From Trichomonas vaginalis G3 (lineage: Eukaryota; Parabasalia; Trichomonadida; Trichomonadidae), in NCBI RefSeq assembly GCF_026262505.1, contig NC_067204.1, positions 8,341,797 through 8,405,796 of the forward strand: a stretch of 64,000 nucleotides of DNA, read 5' to 3'. The notes beneath the pieces are model-generated. The model was not told the DNA's origin, searched no databases, and saw only the letters and a program-made list of their open reading frames with translations. How positions within the stretch are numbered: position 1 is the first letter of the stretch; each line of letters opens with the position of its first letter. Below are positions 51,001 through 60,919 of this stretch, piece by piece. A program made the position numbers and the translations under genes.

Positions 51001-51561
51001 CTTTTTAATGAGCATCTGATCGGCAGCTACGGATTTATAGATAATATTGCAGATCTGAGTAAGAATGACATCTGAATAAATGCCATTTGGTTCATTTAAT
51101 TGTTTCAAAAATTTGCCAAGAAATGTCTGAAGTTTAGAGCATATTTCTAAGCACTTTTCTATAATATCCAAGGTGCTTGATAATATGGGAGTAACGTTTT
51201 CGGAAATTTGCTTTTCGTTTTCTGGTTTTCGAATTAATCTTTTTTCTAAAATGTTTGAAACAGATCTCCTTCCATATATTTTGGAGAGAACGATGTCGAA
51301 TAAATTTGAAATATTATTCGCTTCGGTGCAGAAGGAGAGTTCTGTTGCAGCTGATAAATTCGAAATTGTTTGATAAAGTGTATGATCAGCGACTGTCTCA
51401 TCCTCAATGTGAAGGAAAACAGAGTTCGGAGACGACATAGGTGATGTCGAATCGAGCTGAACTGTCTCCAAATTTTCAGTCATCTGTGAAATATACGATA
51501 TGTAAAATTGCCACTTTTTTTCAACAGATTTTACTTTATTCTTTACTACGAAATGTGTCAT
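48001..51561 (-). CDS. CYFIP/Sra-1/PIR121 subunit of the SCAR/WAVE complex
   Basis: This 1186-residue, almost wholly helical protein is close to the roughly 1250 of CYFIP. Family blocks occur in order: EKCLEICSKLQTFLGKFL (N-terminal region), IWQDFIKHKLAKCYIHTQRD (about 455-475), NFPVKASLPYILAQFALQ, LSIYDDALNTATK, the RFHFLAKNINLIQLIAQKVD block and FKEIIPNYTLAINPHRFIP, which parallels the LLGRSIDLNRLITQR and LPNYCYNGSTNRFV blocks of animal CYFIP. Binds Rac-GTP and activates actin nucleation through SCAR/Arp2/3, consistent with amoeboid spreading of trichomonads on host cells (inference). The ATG at 51483 (MTENLETVQL), preceded by TTTCACAG, is an alternative start. Confidence 0.75.
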   Translation of the reverse strand: MTHFVVKNKVKSVEKKWQFYISYISQMTENLETVQLDSTSPMSSPNSVFLHIEDETVADHTLYQTISNLSAATELSFCTEANNISNLFDIVLSKIYGRRSVSNILEKRLIRKPENEKQISENVTPILSSTLDIIEKCLEICSKLQTFLGKFLKQLNEPNGIYSDVILTQICNIIYKSVAADQMLIKKSSIKKDINELQKFLTRDAISRLDIRIKSCSNWLSQKLAIEKTLETEFKKYADLSRIINIMWAYLNKILQERSLCQPNLHFAAITSLIFFVNLSPDTFTLMNVIPTIRDYIETNPYVPLYHELSLGSFEQLQSLPAFQSESFTSRSQQPPQIITDLRKEFEDISQIISSYLTRKTAAPNTDFLNAVVRAFKLLNYTKAVLRQQYVEKLAKPPAQPDSFKSYERAIRYGYTEPELSSMLQLLSHCRDLHDLLRSNAPFIYESVSLSISVIWQDFIKHKLAKCYIHTQRDKDKLSEIIETLRSIGTHYDQGEKWSMKEKGMKDEAMKGRISEDLYSPNPQLIEFVRIQVQHLANPYGEYMIKTGRAFAHSQAIRDKEVGYINEFVTSSFDWTDILAFDQLLEQSVVQSDFYFKEVELEVNGVVNFPVKASLPYILAQFALQNYKSPELTELIFYPLSIYDDALNTATKIHKSGLMVEEIKSEGIVCVETLKALISDFTFNAFRAFSTLRQFPDKLRTYVAEKLPQQYKMPISKAYRLRTIIQQNRFHFLAKNINLIQLIAQKVDDNMNNAVIQLFKLAKTHGLTASLAISHGLDALKDAHRLLTENGLPLLPFTSIERSAKNDTFPLGFISEYFKNTTQHLFKEIIPNYTLAINPHRFIPNKNVTLRSESLGSNEIGKIMQYATESSLAFVTVSHFTFFARQCSEGTLALIMKYINSSVEKTYTNFVNAYLPLKSRISRCKDSPYGTAAKGVYAKYESSYKYLQDDTAIDSVLHALQGLGNLFVALEMLDEAFVIKRFSLSHALAVLKSKDDNRKGLEKLFDDTFSKSVATISTTSPDVAKETAGMCLRFGIHCLIKEIMKNPEVLDEQLITDRESCHKMPPFNQMKGFASMWSIIEFVFCLIEANKMPGKDKGLVKYGVGVTCGAAILCLATDQTALAKVLSIGVKISRASNVETEETFEPLVKFNNIYCVVKAAFDWAITFFKPSVEIMKKYIELKGAQE

Positions 51562-52140
51562 CTTTTGACTTATTTTTAAAATGAATTTGGTATCTGTTGC
51601 AAGGGCTCTATCTTTTTCAATATCTGCTCAGAGAGAGATCTGAAATTTTTTTCGAAATCATCACAGATGAAATCAAACTTTTTAACTTATATATCCATAA
51701 TAACTTTATTTTCAGAACACACTAAGCATGGACATATGGCAATAACATTCCATTTTGTATATTAGACACCCAATACATTAATTATTTTATAATATTAATA
51801 ATTATACAGATTGGATCGTCATATATGATATAAATTGATATGGTTCTGCATGTAATATCAAAGCTTCTAAGAAACATTAAAATTCTTACCTAAATTAACA
51901 AAGATATTTCAATCGCAGAATCATTATATAGTCACAACGAATAACTAGATTACTCTGGATCTATTTAGTCAAGTAATACTATTTACAATCCTTGACATAC
52001 AATATTCAAGAATGATAGTCGATGAAATGTCAAAACCGATGAGGGTTTTATTGAGGAAGAATTTTTTAATGCTAAATAGTACATTTTGATATAACATTAA
52101 TACTTCCTTCAATACCGACTTTTGAATATAAAATTTTGGA
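51562..52140. other. Divergent spacer between CYFIP and Rab genes
   Basis: About 580 AT-rich bases. No gene, repeat or RNA feature seen. Confidence 0.4.
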
Positions 52141-52734
52141 ATGTCATCCAAAAGTAATTCCATTACTATCAAAGGTAAAGTGGTTTTTATTGGTGATTCG
52201 TCAGTTGGGAAAACAAGTATCATTAACTACTACAATCAAATTAACGAAGAGCCACAACCAACTGTTGGGGCTAACTCAATTCAATGCAATATCATGTTAA
52301 ACGAGAAAAGAGTTCGAGTTAACATATGGGATACTGCTGGCCAAGAAAATTATCAATGCTTAGTACCAATGTTTGCCAGATGTTCATACGTCGCTGTTAT
52401 CGTTTTCGATACAACTAATCTAGACTCATATAATAACATCTCTCTTTGGTTTAAATACGCTAAATTTGATTGCAATGTGCCACATATTTTATTAGTTTCT
52501 AATAAAAACGATCTTGACACTGTTATCACAGCTGAACAGATTAACGAACTTAAAGAGAAATTTAGATGTCCAATATTTTTCACTTCTGCTATTACCGGAA
52601 AAAATATTGAAAATCTTTTCAGAGAAATAGCTGAAATTGTTGATCAAGAAGATCCTGAAGCCACTGCTATGGAAGAACAATCCGTTACTTTTAATGAAGC
52701 CTTGCAATCTGAGAAAAAGAGGAAATGTTGTTAA
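52141..52734 (+). CDS. Rab-family small GTPase
   Basis: This 197-residue protein has all nucleotide motifs: G1 GDSSVGKT, G2 Thr in PTVGANSI, G3 WDTAGQE, G4 NKND and G5 TSA. It ends in KKRKCC, a di-cysteine geranylgeranylation signal. The switch region and RabF1-like segment (PTVGANSIQCNIMLNEKRVR) place it in the Rab superfamily, near Rab5/Rab21-like members but without a firm subtype; Trichomonas has hundreds of Rabs. A membrane-traffic regulator. The ATG is the first in frame. Confidence 0.9.
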   Translation: MSSKSNSITIKGKVVFIGDSSVGKTSIINYYNQINEEPQPTVGANSIQCNIMLNEKRVRVNIWDTAGQENYQCLVPMFARCSYVAVIVFDTTNLDSYNNISLWFKYAKFDCNVPHILLVSNKNDLDTVITAEQINELKEKFRCPIFFTSAITGKNIENLFREIAEIVDQEDPEATAMEEQSVTFNEALQSEKKRKCC

Positions 52735-53103
52735 TTTAATTGCATATCTTTTGAAAATCTCTTTATTATTGTGATTTTCATAGTAAAATATAGTGTTTTG
52801 TTATATGTAAATGCTATGGATGCTTTGCATTAATTTGCAAATGAACCAATACTAGTTTATTGAATGTTCTTTGCTAATGATATGAATAACATTCAGAATG
52901 TGATTCGGAATTTATAAACATAATTCTGTAAAAGTAGATATATTACTATGATTCTTTTAAATGATGCTAATGTGATTTGTATTCAAGAGATTTAATGAAT
53001 TATTCTTAAATTTCAGTAAATTGGCATCATTAATATAAATTAGAAATTCAATATATGAAGAATACTGTTTAAAATTTGAGAAAAAGTGACGAAAAAGTGC
53101 AAA
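52735..53103. other. Spacer without a recognised gene
   Basis: About 370 AT-rich bases following the Rab stop codon. The end (GAGAAAAAGTGACGAAAAAG) leads directly into the next gene. Confidence 0.4.
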
Positions 53104-54705
53104 ATGAGAACGACGTTATATCAAAAGAAGGTCAATATCAGGGCTGATTACTTCAAATTGATAGGGGCTGGATTGAAAGATATAAACGATCTCGAATTAA
53201 ATGAAAAAATTGTAACTCTTGATCTATCTGACAATAAGTTGACTGATTTTCTCGATTTTCCTGAAAATTCTAACATAGAAACACTTATTTTAGATAGAAA
53301 TCCACTTCTCAGCTTTAAAGGATTTCCGAAAATGGAAAAACTCACAAATTTATCATTATTCGAAACACCACTTGCAAAACTATCCAATTTTCGCGCTTTA
53401 GCTTACATTGCCGCAGGACCTCAACTTAAGATTCTTAACGGCACAGAAATAACAAAAGCAGACATATCAAACGCTCATACTTACGGAGACCCACAATATA
53501 CGATAAACCTTGTTACACAAGGATGGCTTCCTAAGCGTCCTTCCTATACAAACGATATGAAACCTATTTCAATTCGCGAAGAAACAGGAAAATCAAAGAA
53601 AAAGACTCCAGCTAAACAAAATACTCCAACTACTAAGAAATCACTTGTTGCTCGTGCTACAATGAAGAAAGAGGAAACATTCAAGAAGCAAAAAGAGCAA
53701 GTTGATGGAAATCAATTAACACGTATGCTAAACATCCTTGATTCACAAAAGAATGACCCATTATCCGTCAGAGCAGTCAGAATATTACGATCCATCGGTG
53801 TTCCACGTGATGAAATCAAGCAATTCCTTAAAAATTATTTTTCACCTGTAGTTCATCAAAAGAAGCAGCCAAAAGTCAAGAAACCACAAGTAGATCCTAA
53901 CAGTTTAGAAGGTCAAATTGAGAAACAAAAGGAAACAATTCACCTTCTTGCAACTCAATTATGTACAATCAGATCTCAGAACAGAAACTTTGTTATGTAC
54001 GAAGAAATGATTAACGAAATTGCAGGACCACTCTTTGAAAACGCTAGAATTGTCGAAGAAGAACTCGCACGCGATGAAAAAGGTTTAACTGAATCTTATA
54101 TCTCACAACAAAGGAATAATACATCGATACAGCCACAGATCCAACAGGTAGATCAAAGAATGGATCAACCAAAGGATCTTTATGTCGATTTGCGTAAAAC
54201 TCTTATTGAATATCTCAAAACTACACCAGAGAAGAACGATAATGAGTTAATCGAGTTACTTAATGACTTAGATGATGTTGATGAGGAAGAAGATATCGAG
54301 GAAGAGGAAGGTTTTAATGAAGAAGAAATTATTGCAGAAGAAGAAGAACCAGCAGAGGAAGTTAATGCTGATGAGGTATTCCTAGCCGAAGAAGAAGATA
54401 ATATTGAAGCTGAAGAAGAGAAAATTGATGAAGAGGAAGAAAAAGAATTTAATGAAGAAGATATTTCACTAAAAATTAATGAACAAGATAAAGTTGAGCC
54501 AGGTCCAGAAGATATTCCAATAAATGAAGAAGAAGATCATGAAGGAGAAGACTTAGATCAAGAAATTGTTGCTGAAGAGGAAGATTTAGCTGATGAGCCT
54601 GCTCCAGAACCTATTCCTGAAGAAGAAGAGGAAGAAAAATTCTTAGAAGAAGAGGTAGATGATGAATTGTATGATTTGATTACCCTCAAACCAAAATCCA
54701 ACTAA
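53104..54705 (+). CDS. Leucine-rich-repeat protein with coiled coil and acidic tail
   Basis: The ATG at 53104 (MRTTLYQKKVNIRADY) is taken as start; the frame is open to a GTG at 53086. Residues about 30-115 hold SDS22-type leucine-rich repeats (IVTLDLSDNKLTDF, IETLILDRNPLLSF, LTNLSLFETPLAKL) with a cap (LKILNGTEIT). Then follow a Lys-rich linker with nuclear-signal-like KSKKKTPAKQ, a coiled coil (LEGQIEKQKETIHLLATQLC) and a long Glu/Asp-rich tail (about 410-530). The LRR plus acidic tail suggests a protein-interaction scaffold, possibly axonemal or chromatin-linked. No firm family. Confidence 0.75.
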   Translation: MRTTLYQKKVNIRADYFKLIGAGLKDINDLELNEKIVTLDLSDNKLTDFLDFPENSNIETLILDRNPLLSFKGFPKMEKLTNLSLFETPLAKLSNFRALAYIAAGPQLKILNGTEITKADISNAHTYGDPQYTINLVTQGWLPKRPSYTNDMKPISIREETGKSKKKTPAKQNTPTTKKSLVARATMKKEETFKKQKEQVDGNQLTRMLNILDSQKNDPLSVRAVRILRSIGVPRDEIKQFLKNYFSPVVHQKKQPKVKKPQVDPNSLEGQIEKQKETIHLLATQLCTIRSQNRNFVMYEEMINEIAGPLFENARIVEEELARDEKGLTESYISQQRNNTSIQPQIQQVDQRMDQPKDLYVDLRKTLIEYLKTTPEKNDNELIELLNDLDDVDEEEDIEEEEGFNEEEIIAEEEEPAEEVNADEVFLAEEEDNIEAEEEKIDEEEEKEFNEEDISLKINEQDKVEPGPEDIPINEEEDHEGEDLDQEIVAEEEDLADEPAPEPIPEEEEEEKFLEEEVDDELYDLITLKPKSN

Positions 54706-54979
54706 TTGTGATTTCTATTTAAAAAAAAATATTGTTTTTTTGATAAGATTAGTTTGTGTTAGAACTAAAATATTTTTGAACTTCTTGAATACTAAATTTT
54801 GAAGGTTGAATTGTTGATATATTGAATCTTATCAAAATTAAATTCAAATCAAGTAAATTTGCTTCTCGTCTACCTTTCTTTATAGGAAAAATCATAATGT
54901 TATATAGTAAATATAATCAAATAACATAATATAATTTATAATAAAAAAACAAAAATAATAAAAAAATAAATAATAAAAG

Positions 54980-56044
54980 TTAAGGGTGAGCATGCCATAA
55001 TTCAACAGCAACAATAGGGAAAGATTCACTCTTTCCGAGTTTTGGTGAATTAAAAGTTTCACAGTCCTGGGAATAGCAATTCATAAAGTTATCATCAATA
55101 TAAATAGCACTTCCATTATTCACTGAATCTCTAGAACCACCACCGATCATTAGATCCTTTCTTGTCGTTGAAATAAACAAATCATTGTTTTGTGACCAGC
55201 GGAATCCAGCAAAATACGGATCGAAATGGAAAACGAAGGTTTCTCCAGTTCCGTAAAATCCATGCTTTTCCTCTATGCCAGAAGATAAGAATGCACCAAC
55301 ACGAGAACCATCTCTTCCTAAAACTATCAATATTGCGGGCATCTTTTTCATTGCTTTCGAATAGAATGTGGAGAATGAAACTCCATCATTGTCTGCAGAA
55401 TAAAGTAGTTCCCATGATAATAATCTGTATCTTTTTGGCATAAAGAGTCGAATGTGTTCAATTTCAGCAGAAGTAAGAATTGTCGATTCACCTGTGATTT
55501 TGAATTTGTTTTGGCGGAGTAATTGTTGTTGATTGGCAAGATATTCGAGATCAAAAGATTGAGCTCTCATTCTCAGTTTTTTATTGAGATTGTCAAGTGA
55601 AGGACTCATATTTAAACCTGACTTAAGTACTCTGATGATTGATTCAACTTCATCTTTGAAATTTTCCAAAAGTCGGCGAATTGCAATAAAATTGATAACA
55701 TTGACAGAGCTATGATTGAAAACATCGTATAAATATGTAATTGATAAAACTGCTGGTAAATTTGGGTCATTAGGATCAACATTACCGTGAGGCATTGGAT
55801 ATTCGGAAATACTTAGTTTAATGATTCCGATAAGTCGTATTACGGTCATTTTTGGAATCTGAAAATCGGTTGAATCAAGTTCTATGTATAATTCTATACC
55901 ATGTTGATACATAGATGAAGGTATTTCAATATTGAAACCATTAAAATCGGCCACACCATAGATCCTATGAACTTCTTCCCTGACGGGCATGAGATTTTTA
56001 AGACTAGAGGGTTGCTGAACGGAAATTTTTGACACAATAGACAT
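54980..56044 (-). CDS. TLDc-domain protein
   Basis: The ATG at 56044 (MSIVSKISVQQPS) is chosen because the initiator lies 23 nt upstream; the frame extends to 56080 only through a TTG. The N-terminal half (IYGVADFNGFNIEIPSSM) is a beta-rich domain of unknown type. The C-terminal half is TLDc: WELLYSADNDGVSFSTFYSK, ILIVLGRDGSRVGAFLSSG, FYGTGETFVFHF, FISTTRKDLMIGGGS and AIYIDDNF. TLDc proteins protect from oxidative stress or regulate the V-ATPase in other eukaryotes. In trichomonads the TLDc family is present in several copies (family knowledge). Confidence 0.85.
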   Translation of the reverse strand: MSIVSKISVQQPSSLKNLMPVREEVHRIYGVADFNGFNIEIPSSMYQHGIELYIELDSTDFQIPKMTVIRLIGIIKLSISEYPMPHGNVDPNDPNLPAVLSITYLYDVFNHSSVNVINFIAIRRLLENFKDEVESIIRVLKSGLNMSPSLDNLNKKLRMRAQSFDLEYLANQQQLLRQNKFKITGESTILTSAEIEHIRLFMPKRYRLLSWELLYSADNDGVSFSTFYSKAMKKMPAILIVLGRDGSRVGAFLSSGIEEKHGFYGTGETFVFHFDPYFAGFRWSQNNDLFISTTRKDLMIGGGSRDSVNNGSAIYIDDNFMNCYSQDCETFNSPKLGKSESFPIVAVELWHAHP

Positions 56045-56059
56045 TTTTGATTTTAATTC

Positions 56060-56070
56060 AAAAAAGTGAC
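56060..56070 (-). promoter_or_regulatory. Trichomonas initiator of the TLDc gene
   Basis: On the minus strand GTCACTTTTTT, probable A+1 at 56067, 23 nt before the ATG at 56044. Confidence 0.7.
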
Positions 56071-56080
56071 GTTTCTGCAA

Positions 56081-56862
56081 GATTTTCGATTATTAATCTA
56101 CTAATAATTATTCACATTGTAAAACTTTTATATCGTTTTAATTTGAAAGAAAAGTTTTTTCTTCAGAATTTTTGAGAAGTTTTATAAAAAAGATATCGAT
56201 AATTTTCGATTCAAAATTTCGATTTTTCGCTTGAAAAATCTTGTATTTTGCCTTAAGTTAATATAAGTGTAATTAAAATTTTTGACATGAGAACGATGGT
56301 TAACAATTGACGACCCAACAAAAATTTTTATGACCCTTAAAATTTTAGACTTTGGATGAGAAATCTCAAATGATTTATGCCAAAATTTAATCTCATTTGT
56401 TTACATGTGTAAACATATCAAATGGATGGAAGATTTTCAATGTGATATGATTTTACTCAAGTTTTTATATCGCGATCAATACGAAGCACTCGGAAGTTTG
56501 TTTTCGATATCTGATTTCGCTTGTAGTCGTATATGCTATCTTAAGTAGTAAATTGCGCACATATTCCATTCAAGTTTTATTGGAGTCATTTCATTTGAAG
56601 TTCGAAAAGAATGAGTGATATAAATGGATAATAAGGTATTTATAAGAGCAGACTGCGAAAAAAGCTATCACATTCTGAAAATATGTATTTATCACTAAGA
56701 AAATATAAGATTCATGATATCAATAATGCAGAAATTTGAAATTTTAATATAAATTTGTTATGATGACAAAAATAAATCTAAAATGATAGTGTATAGATCA
56801 AAAGCTTTATTGCATCAGAACAATGTATGTATTTGAACTTATAACCGCAAAACAAAGGTAAG
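56081..56862. other. Spacer without a recognised gene
   Basis: About 780 AT-rich bases upstream of the TLDc gene and downstream of the PX gene. No ORF of interest, repeat or hairpin noted beyond A/T runs. Confidence 0.4.
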
Positions 56863-57291
56863 TTACTCGTTTAATAAGTTAGGATCTATCTCGAAGCAAC
56901 GGCAGAAATGAGGTGTTGAAATGACTCCGGCAACTTTAACGAGATTTGTCAAATATTTCTGAAGTGCTTCAGCTCTTTGGTCGAGAAAAGCCTTGTCCTT
57001 ATTTCCAAACATCTTTTTTGGTGGAAAAGCCTGTAAGAAACGATTTTCCTTATAAAGTGGTCTGATCTGAGAATCGAACTCAAAGAGTTGGGAATATCTT
57101 CTCTGGATTTTATGAATGTGAACGATGTTTTCCTTCTGTATTCCGACTTCAATGTCATAAACAACAGCGTTAATTGTCGGATCTAAATCGAACTTCTCAA
57201 TAAATAGGTACATGCGTGGATCAACTGTGGAACTCTGAAGTTGCTGAAGCTTCTTTTGAGGCAATGATGCAACTGGGATTTCTGTAGCCAT
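56863..57291 (-). CDS. PX-domain protein (phosphoinositide binding)
   Basis: The ATG at 57291 is used (the frame opens two codons earlier at a TTG). The 142-residue protein is almost entirely a PX domain: VVYDIEVGIQ, then the R-(Y/R)-(Y/F)-S box (IQRRYSQLFEFDSQI, whose Arg contacts the 3-phosphate), the FPPKKMFG proline loop, LDQRAEALQKYLTNLVK and a final helix PHFCRCFEID. A stand-alone PX protein, probably recruited to PI3P-bearing endosomes. CTGACAATTTTG upstream may be the initiator. Confidence 0.85.
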   Translation of the reverse strand: MATEIPVASLPQKKLQQLQSSTVDPRMYLFIEKFDLDPTINAVVYDIEVGIQKENIVHIHKIQRRYSQLFEFDSQIRPLYKENRFLQAFPPKKMFGNKDKAFLDQRAEALQKYLTNLVKVAGVISTPHFCRCFEIDPNLLNE

Positions 57292-57847
57292 ACTCAAAAT
57301 TGTCAGTTTTTCATGTAATCAGTCTGAATTGAATCACTTCAAAAATCCGATTTTGCAATTATATTGTCTTTAGAATCTCCTTTATAGTTCAAATATATAA
57401 AACGAAAAAAGTTCGAAAAAATGTAGTAAGAGATGAGTTCTTTGGGTTTTGTTATAGAAAATCATTTAAACTGTATTTTTTGATGTCATTTATGAAATTT
57501 TCAATGATGGATACTTAGCTAATCGAATCTAGTTGTGATCACATCATTTAAAGATGTGTTTGTTTTCAAATATGAATCTACATAGAGAGTCTAAGTGTTC
57601 TATAGACTATTAATCTGATAATTTCATCTTCTACAAAAAAATATTCAATAAGATCAAAAAAAATCGAAGATACATATTAATTCCATGTGCATTACAATTT
57701 CTTTATTGAAATTACTATTGTGATGGTTTTTATTAAAAAAAAAATCATTTCAAAAATTTGTAAGAGATAATATTTATTACTGATATATATAAATTAAAAT
57801 GATCATAGAAATGTTATCATAATGGCAATGAAAGTTCATCATTGAAA
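57292..57847. other. Spacer without a recognised gene
   Basis: About 550 AT-rich bases. No gene or repeat recognised. Confidence 0.4.
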
Positions 57848-58321
57848 TTATGCTGGTGGAGCCATGTTACGCATGCACAGAGAAAGAATTATAAAGCCTA
57901 GAATTATCAAAGGCCATGGGAATCCACCACTGGCTGGCTGTTCTTGGACGAATGGATGTGGAGGGTATTCCTTTGATGGTGTCTTTAATCTGATAGTAAC
58001 TTCATTTGCTGATTTTCTGTTAGAAGATGATGTAACTTCGAAAGCTACAGGATAATTTTGAAAATTAGTATATAAATTGAAAGAAATTGTTGTTGTAAAC
58101 TTAGGAGCATCGATTGTAAGATTTTGTCCATCTGGACGTTGAATTTCAAATACTCTTATTTGGTTGGCTTCAAAAACATTAGTAGTTAATTTTTCTGGTC
58201 TGATAGTTTTTGTGTTCGTGTCTAAATTGAAAGATGCATATGGAATTCTGTTCTGATCCTGATCAATTCCAATGATTTTGTATTGTTGTGATAACGAAGA
58301 AGTGAGAAAGAATGAAAACAT
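57848..58321 (-). CDS. Small type I membrane protein of unknown family
   Basis: This 157-residue protein starts with a likely signal peptide (FSFFLTSSLSQQ, cut near residue 12), has a beta-rich lumenal domain (IRVFEIQRPDGQNLTIDAP) and ends with one transmembrane helix (FPWPLIILGFIILSLCM) and a five-residue tail. The arrangement resembles small lumenal subunits of ER membrane complexes (EMC7/EMC10-like), but I see no diagnostic motif. On the plus strand at the start codon the sequence TGTCACTTTTTT looks like an initiator facing away; no gene starts there. Confidence 0.55.
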   Translation of the reverse strand: MFSFFLTSSLSQQYKIIGIDQDQNRIPYASFNLDTNTKTIRPEKLTTNVFEANQIRVFEIQRPDGQNLTIDAPKFTTTISFNLYTNFQNYPVAFEVTSSSNRKSANEVTIRLKTPSKEYPPHPFVQEQPASGGFPWPLIILGFIILSLCMRNMAPPA

Positions 58322-58897
58322 TTTGTCACTTTTTTAATATTGGGCATAAACCAATATTATGATTTATCGCACAGAAATAACAACATGAGTTTTTTAAAAT
58401 GCATTATCCCTTTTTCTCCCCATTGAGATCATAGAAATAGAGTGATTTCAAAGTGATATGTTTTAATTTTGAGTTTATGGTTTAGATATTATATTATTGT
58501 ATTGTGTTCTATATGGTGAGCAATATTAACAGTATTTTTTTGCAGAAAAGTTTGTCGTATCAATTTCCAATAACTTTCACTTTAGATGATCAGAGTTTAA
58601 ATTATTTAAAGTAATAGTATTTAATGATAATTCTCTATGGTTGAAATATTATTCAATTTCAAAATCTAATGAGTTGAAGAACAAAATTACTAAATTGCAA
58701 CGATTTTTTGAAAAAAAAAATCAAAAAATCATTTATTGGCATTCTAAATTTGACCATTGTAGAAAAGTATCCATCCAAAACGAGCATTTGCAATTATAAA
58801 TTGAAGAAATTGGAAGAATGGTGTAATGTTTAAAGTTGTTTCTTTTTTGATATCAGGATTGTTTATCGAGTTAAATGGTAAATGCAATAGAACAGTC
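58322..58897. other. Spacer without a recognised gene
   Basis: About 575 AT-rich bases. Apart from homopolymer runs I see nothing. Confidence 0.4.
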
Positions 58898-60919
58898 CTA
58901 AGTAATAAGTGCACCGTGTAAAATAAGAAGTTCTGTTGTTTCCTTGCTATTATGATGTGCTGCTATATGGAGTGGAGTGTGTCCTTTTGAATCTTTAGCA
59001 TTTACATTAGCACCATGCAAAATAAGAAGTTCTGCTGTTTCTTTACTATTATAATGTGCTGCTATATGGAGTGGAGTAACTTCATCTTGACTTTGAGCAT
59101 TAATTTCAGCACCATGCAAAATAAGAAGCTCTGTTGTTTCTTTACTATTATGACTTGATGCTGAATGGAGTGGAGTGTGTCCTTTTGAATCTTTAGCATT
59201 TACATTAGCACCATGCAAAATAAGAATTTCTGCTGTTTCTTTGTTATTATGATATGCTGCTAAATGGAGTGGAGTAACTTCATCTTGACTTTGAGCATTA
59301 ATTTCAACACCATGCAAAATAAGAAGTTCTGCTGTTTCTTTGCTATTATGAAGTGCTGCTATATGGAGTGGAGTAACTTCGTCTTGACTTTGAGCATTTA
59401 TATTAGCACCATGCAATATAAGAAGTGCTGCTGTTTCTTTGTTATTATGATGTGCTGCTATATGGAGTGGAGTGTGTCCTTTTGAGTCTTTAGCATTTAA
59501 ATTAGCACCATGCAAAATAAGAAGTTCTGCTGTTTCTTTACTATTATGATATGCTGCTATATGGAGTGGAGTAACTTCATCTTGACTTTGAGCATTTATA
59601 TTAGCACCATGCAAAATAAGAAGTTGTGCAAAAACTCGATTATTTTTATGTGTAGCTATGTGGAGTGGAATGTCTCCTTTATTGTTTTTAGAATTAATTT
59701 CTGCGCCATGTAAAATAAGAAGTTCTGCTGTTTCTTTGCTATTACAATTCGCGCAATAATGAAGAGCTGTTGATCCTCCATCGCATTGCGCATTAATATT
59801 TGCCCCATGCAAAATCATACACTCTGCTGTTTTATTATAATTTTTTATTGCTGCATAATGAAGTGGTGTTCTTCCAGATTTATCTTTTGAATTGACAGTT
59901 ACACCATTTAAGATGAGAAGTTCTGATATTTCTTGATTATCATTCAATGTTGATATATGGAGGGCGCATCTTCCATGAGAATCCTTTATATTGATATCAA
60001 CACCAGCTGAAATGAAATATTCTACAAGATAAGTAAGCGAAAAATAAGGTAAATATAAAAAGGCTTCTCCAATTTCTTTTGTGATGTCAATATTAACAAG
60101 TAGTGCTTGGATATTTCCGTATGTCGCGCAATATTCTAAATCAATATCAATTTCGTATTCATTCTTCAAAAATGTGATAAAATCGATATTGTGAGAAATA
60201 ATGGCGCTTCTCATACATTTTATATCTGGCTTTTGGAATTTCATGCATTCATGCATTATATCTGGATTGCCTCCTAAAAATGAAACTCGAAGACAATTAG
60301 CGCTGATTTTTGGGTTAAATTTTGATATTAATATCTTAAAACATTTAACAGATCCATAATAGCAGCACAATTCAAGTAATGAAATTCCTGTGCTTGATTT
60401 TGGAAAGAAATCGCTTTGAAGATGCTGGTTTATTTTAAAGTCATTTTGTTCAGTAAAAATAATAAATGACTCTTGGTCATCAAACATAATTGCTCTGTAG
60501 ATTGTGTTTTGTTCATGGACATTCAATGAATATTTATCAATTTCATATTTTTCGAAATATTTTTTATCATGATCATTCAGAAGCAATCCATATTCTTTAT
60601 AAAAGAAGTAATGTAAAACAGGATCGATATGATTCTGTGGTTTAATATGAAACTCTTCATAAATCATTTTGAAAATAGTCCAATATGATCTAAAATATCG
60701 ATTATTGAACGTAAAGGCAGAAGAAATGAGCGTATATATCCTGTCTGGTGTTAAAATCTTTGTTTCAATTAGATTGGCCTTAATCTTTTGAAAAATTTGT
60801 TGAATTTCATCACTTTTTGTAGTTTTGATAACCATCAGAGATGACACGGTTTCCTGATAAACTCTGTATTTTTCTGTCAGTTCGGTGTATATCTGATGTG
60901 CGCTCTTTTGTGATGTCAT
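58898..60919 (-). CDS. Ankyrin-repeat protein with homogenised repeats
   Basis: This 673-residue protein has an N-terminal DUF3447-type helical domain (about 1-290, including CCYYGSVKCFKILISKFNP) and at least eleven 33-residue ankyrin repeats (TPLHIAAHHNSKETAELLIL type) from about residue 300 to the end. The last seven repeats alternate two types, SQDEVTPLH and DSKGHTPLH, and their 99-bp DNA units are nearly identical. One of the very large Trichomonas ankyrin family. Partners unknown. A strong initiator (TTCACTTTTTGG) abuts the ATG. Confidence 0.9.
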   Translation of the reverse strand: MTSQKSAHQIYTELTEKYRVYQETVSSLMVIKTTKSDEIQQIFQKIKANLIETKILTPDRIYTLISSAFTFNNRYFRSYWTIFKMIYEEFHIKPQNHIDPVLHYFFYKEYGLLLNDHDKKYFEKYEIDKYSLNVHEQNTIYRAIMFDDQESFIIFTEQNDFKINQHLQSDFFPKSSTGISLLELCCYYGSVKCFKILISKFNPKISANCLRVSFLGGNPDIMHECMKFQKPDIKCMRSAIISHNIDFITFLKNEYEIDIDLEYCATYGNIQALLVNIDITKEIGEAFLYLPYFSLTYLVEYFISAGVDINIKDSHGRCALHISTLNDNQEISELLILNGVTVNSKDKSGRTPLHYAAIKNYNKTAECMILHGANINAQCDGGSTALHYCANCNSKETAELLILHGAEINSKNNKGDIPLHIATHKNNRVFAQLLILHGANINAQSQDEVTPLHIAAYHNSKETAELLILHGANLNAKDSKGHTPLHIAAHHNNKETAALLILHGANINAQSQDEVTPLHIAALHNSKETAELLILHGVEINAQSQDEVTPLHLAAYHNNKETAEILILHGANVNAKDSKGHTPLHSASSHNSKETTELLILHGAEINAQSQDEVTPLHIAAHYNSKETAELLILHGANVNAKDSKGHTPLHIAAHHNSKETTELLILHGALIT

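Noticed and set aside
53086-53103. Upstream start at GTG for the LRR protein
   Set aside because: Nuclear genes of this lineage are expected to start with ATG, and the ATG at 53104 keeps all recognisable sequence. The same reasoning moved starts at 57291, 56044, 42464 and 38842.
59264-59713. Plus-strand Cys/Phe-rich repeat ORFs
   Set aside because: These are antisense of the ankyrin repeat DNA; the repetition comes from the real gene.
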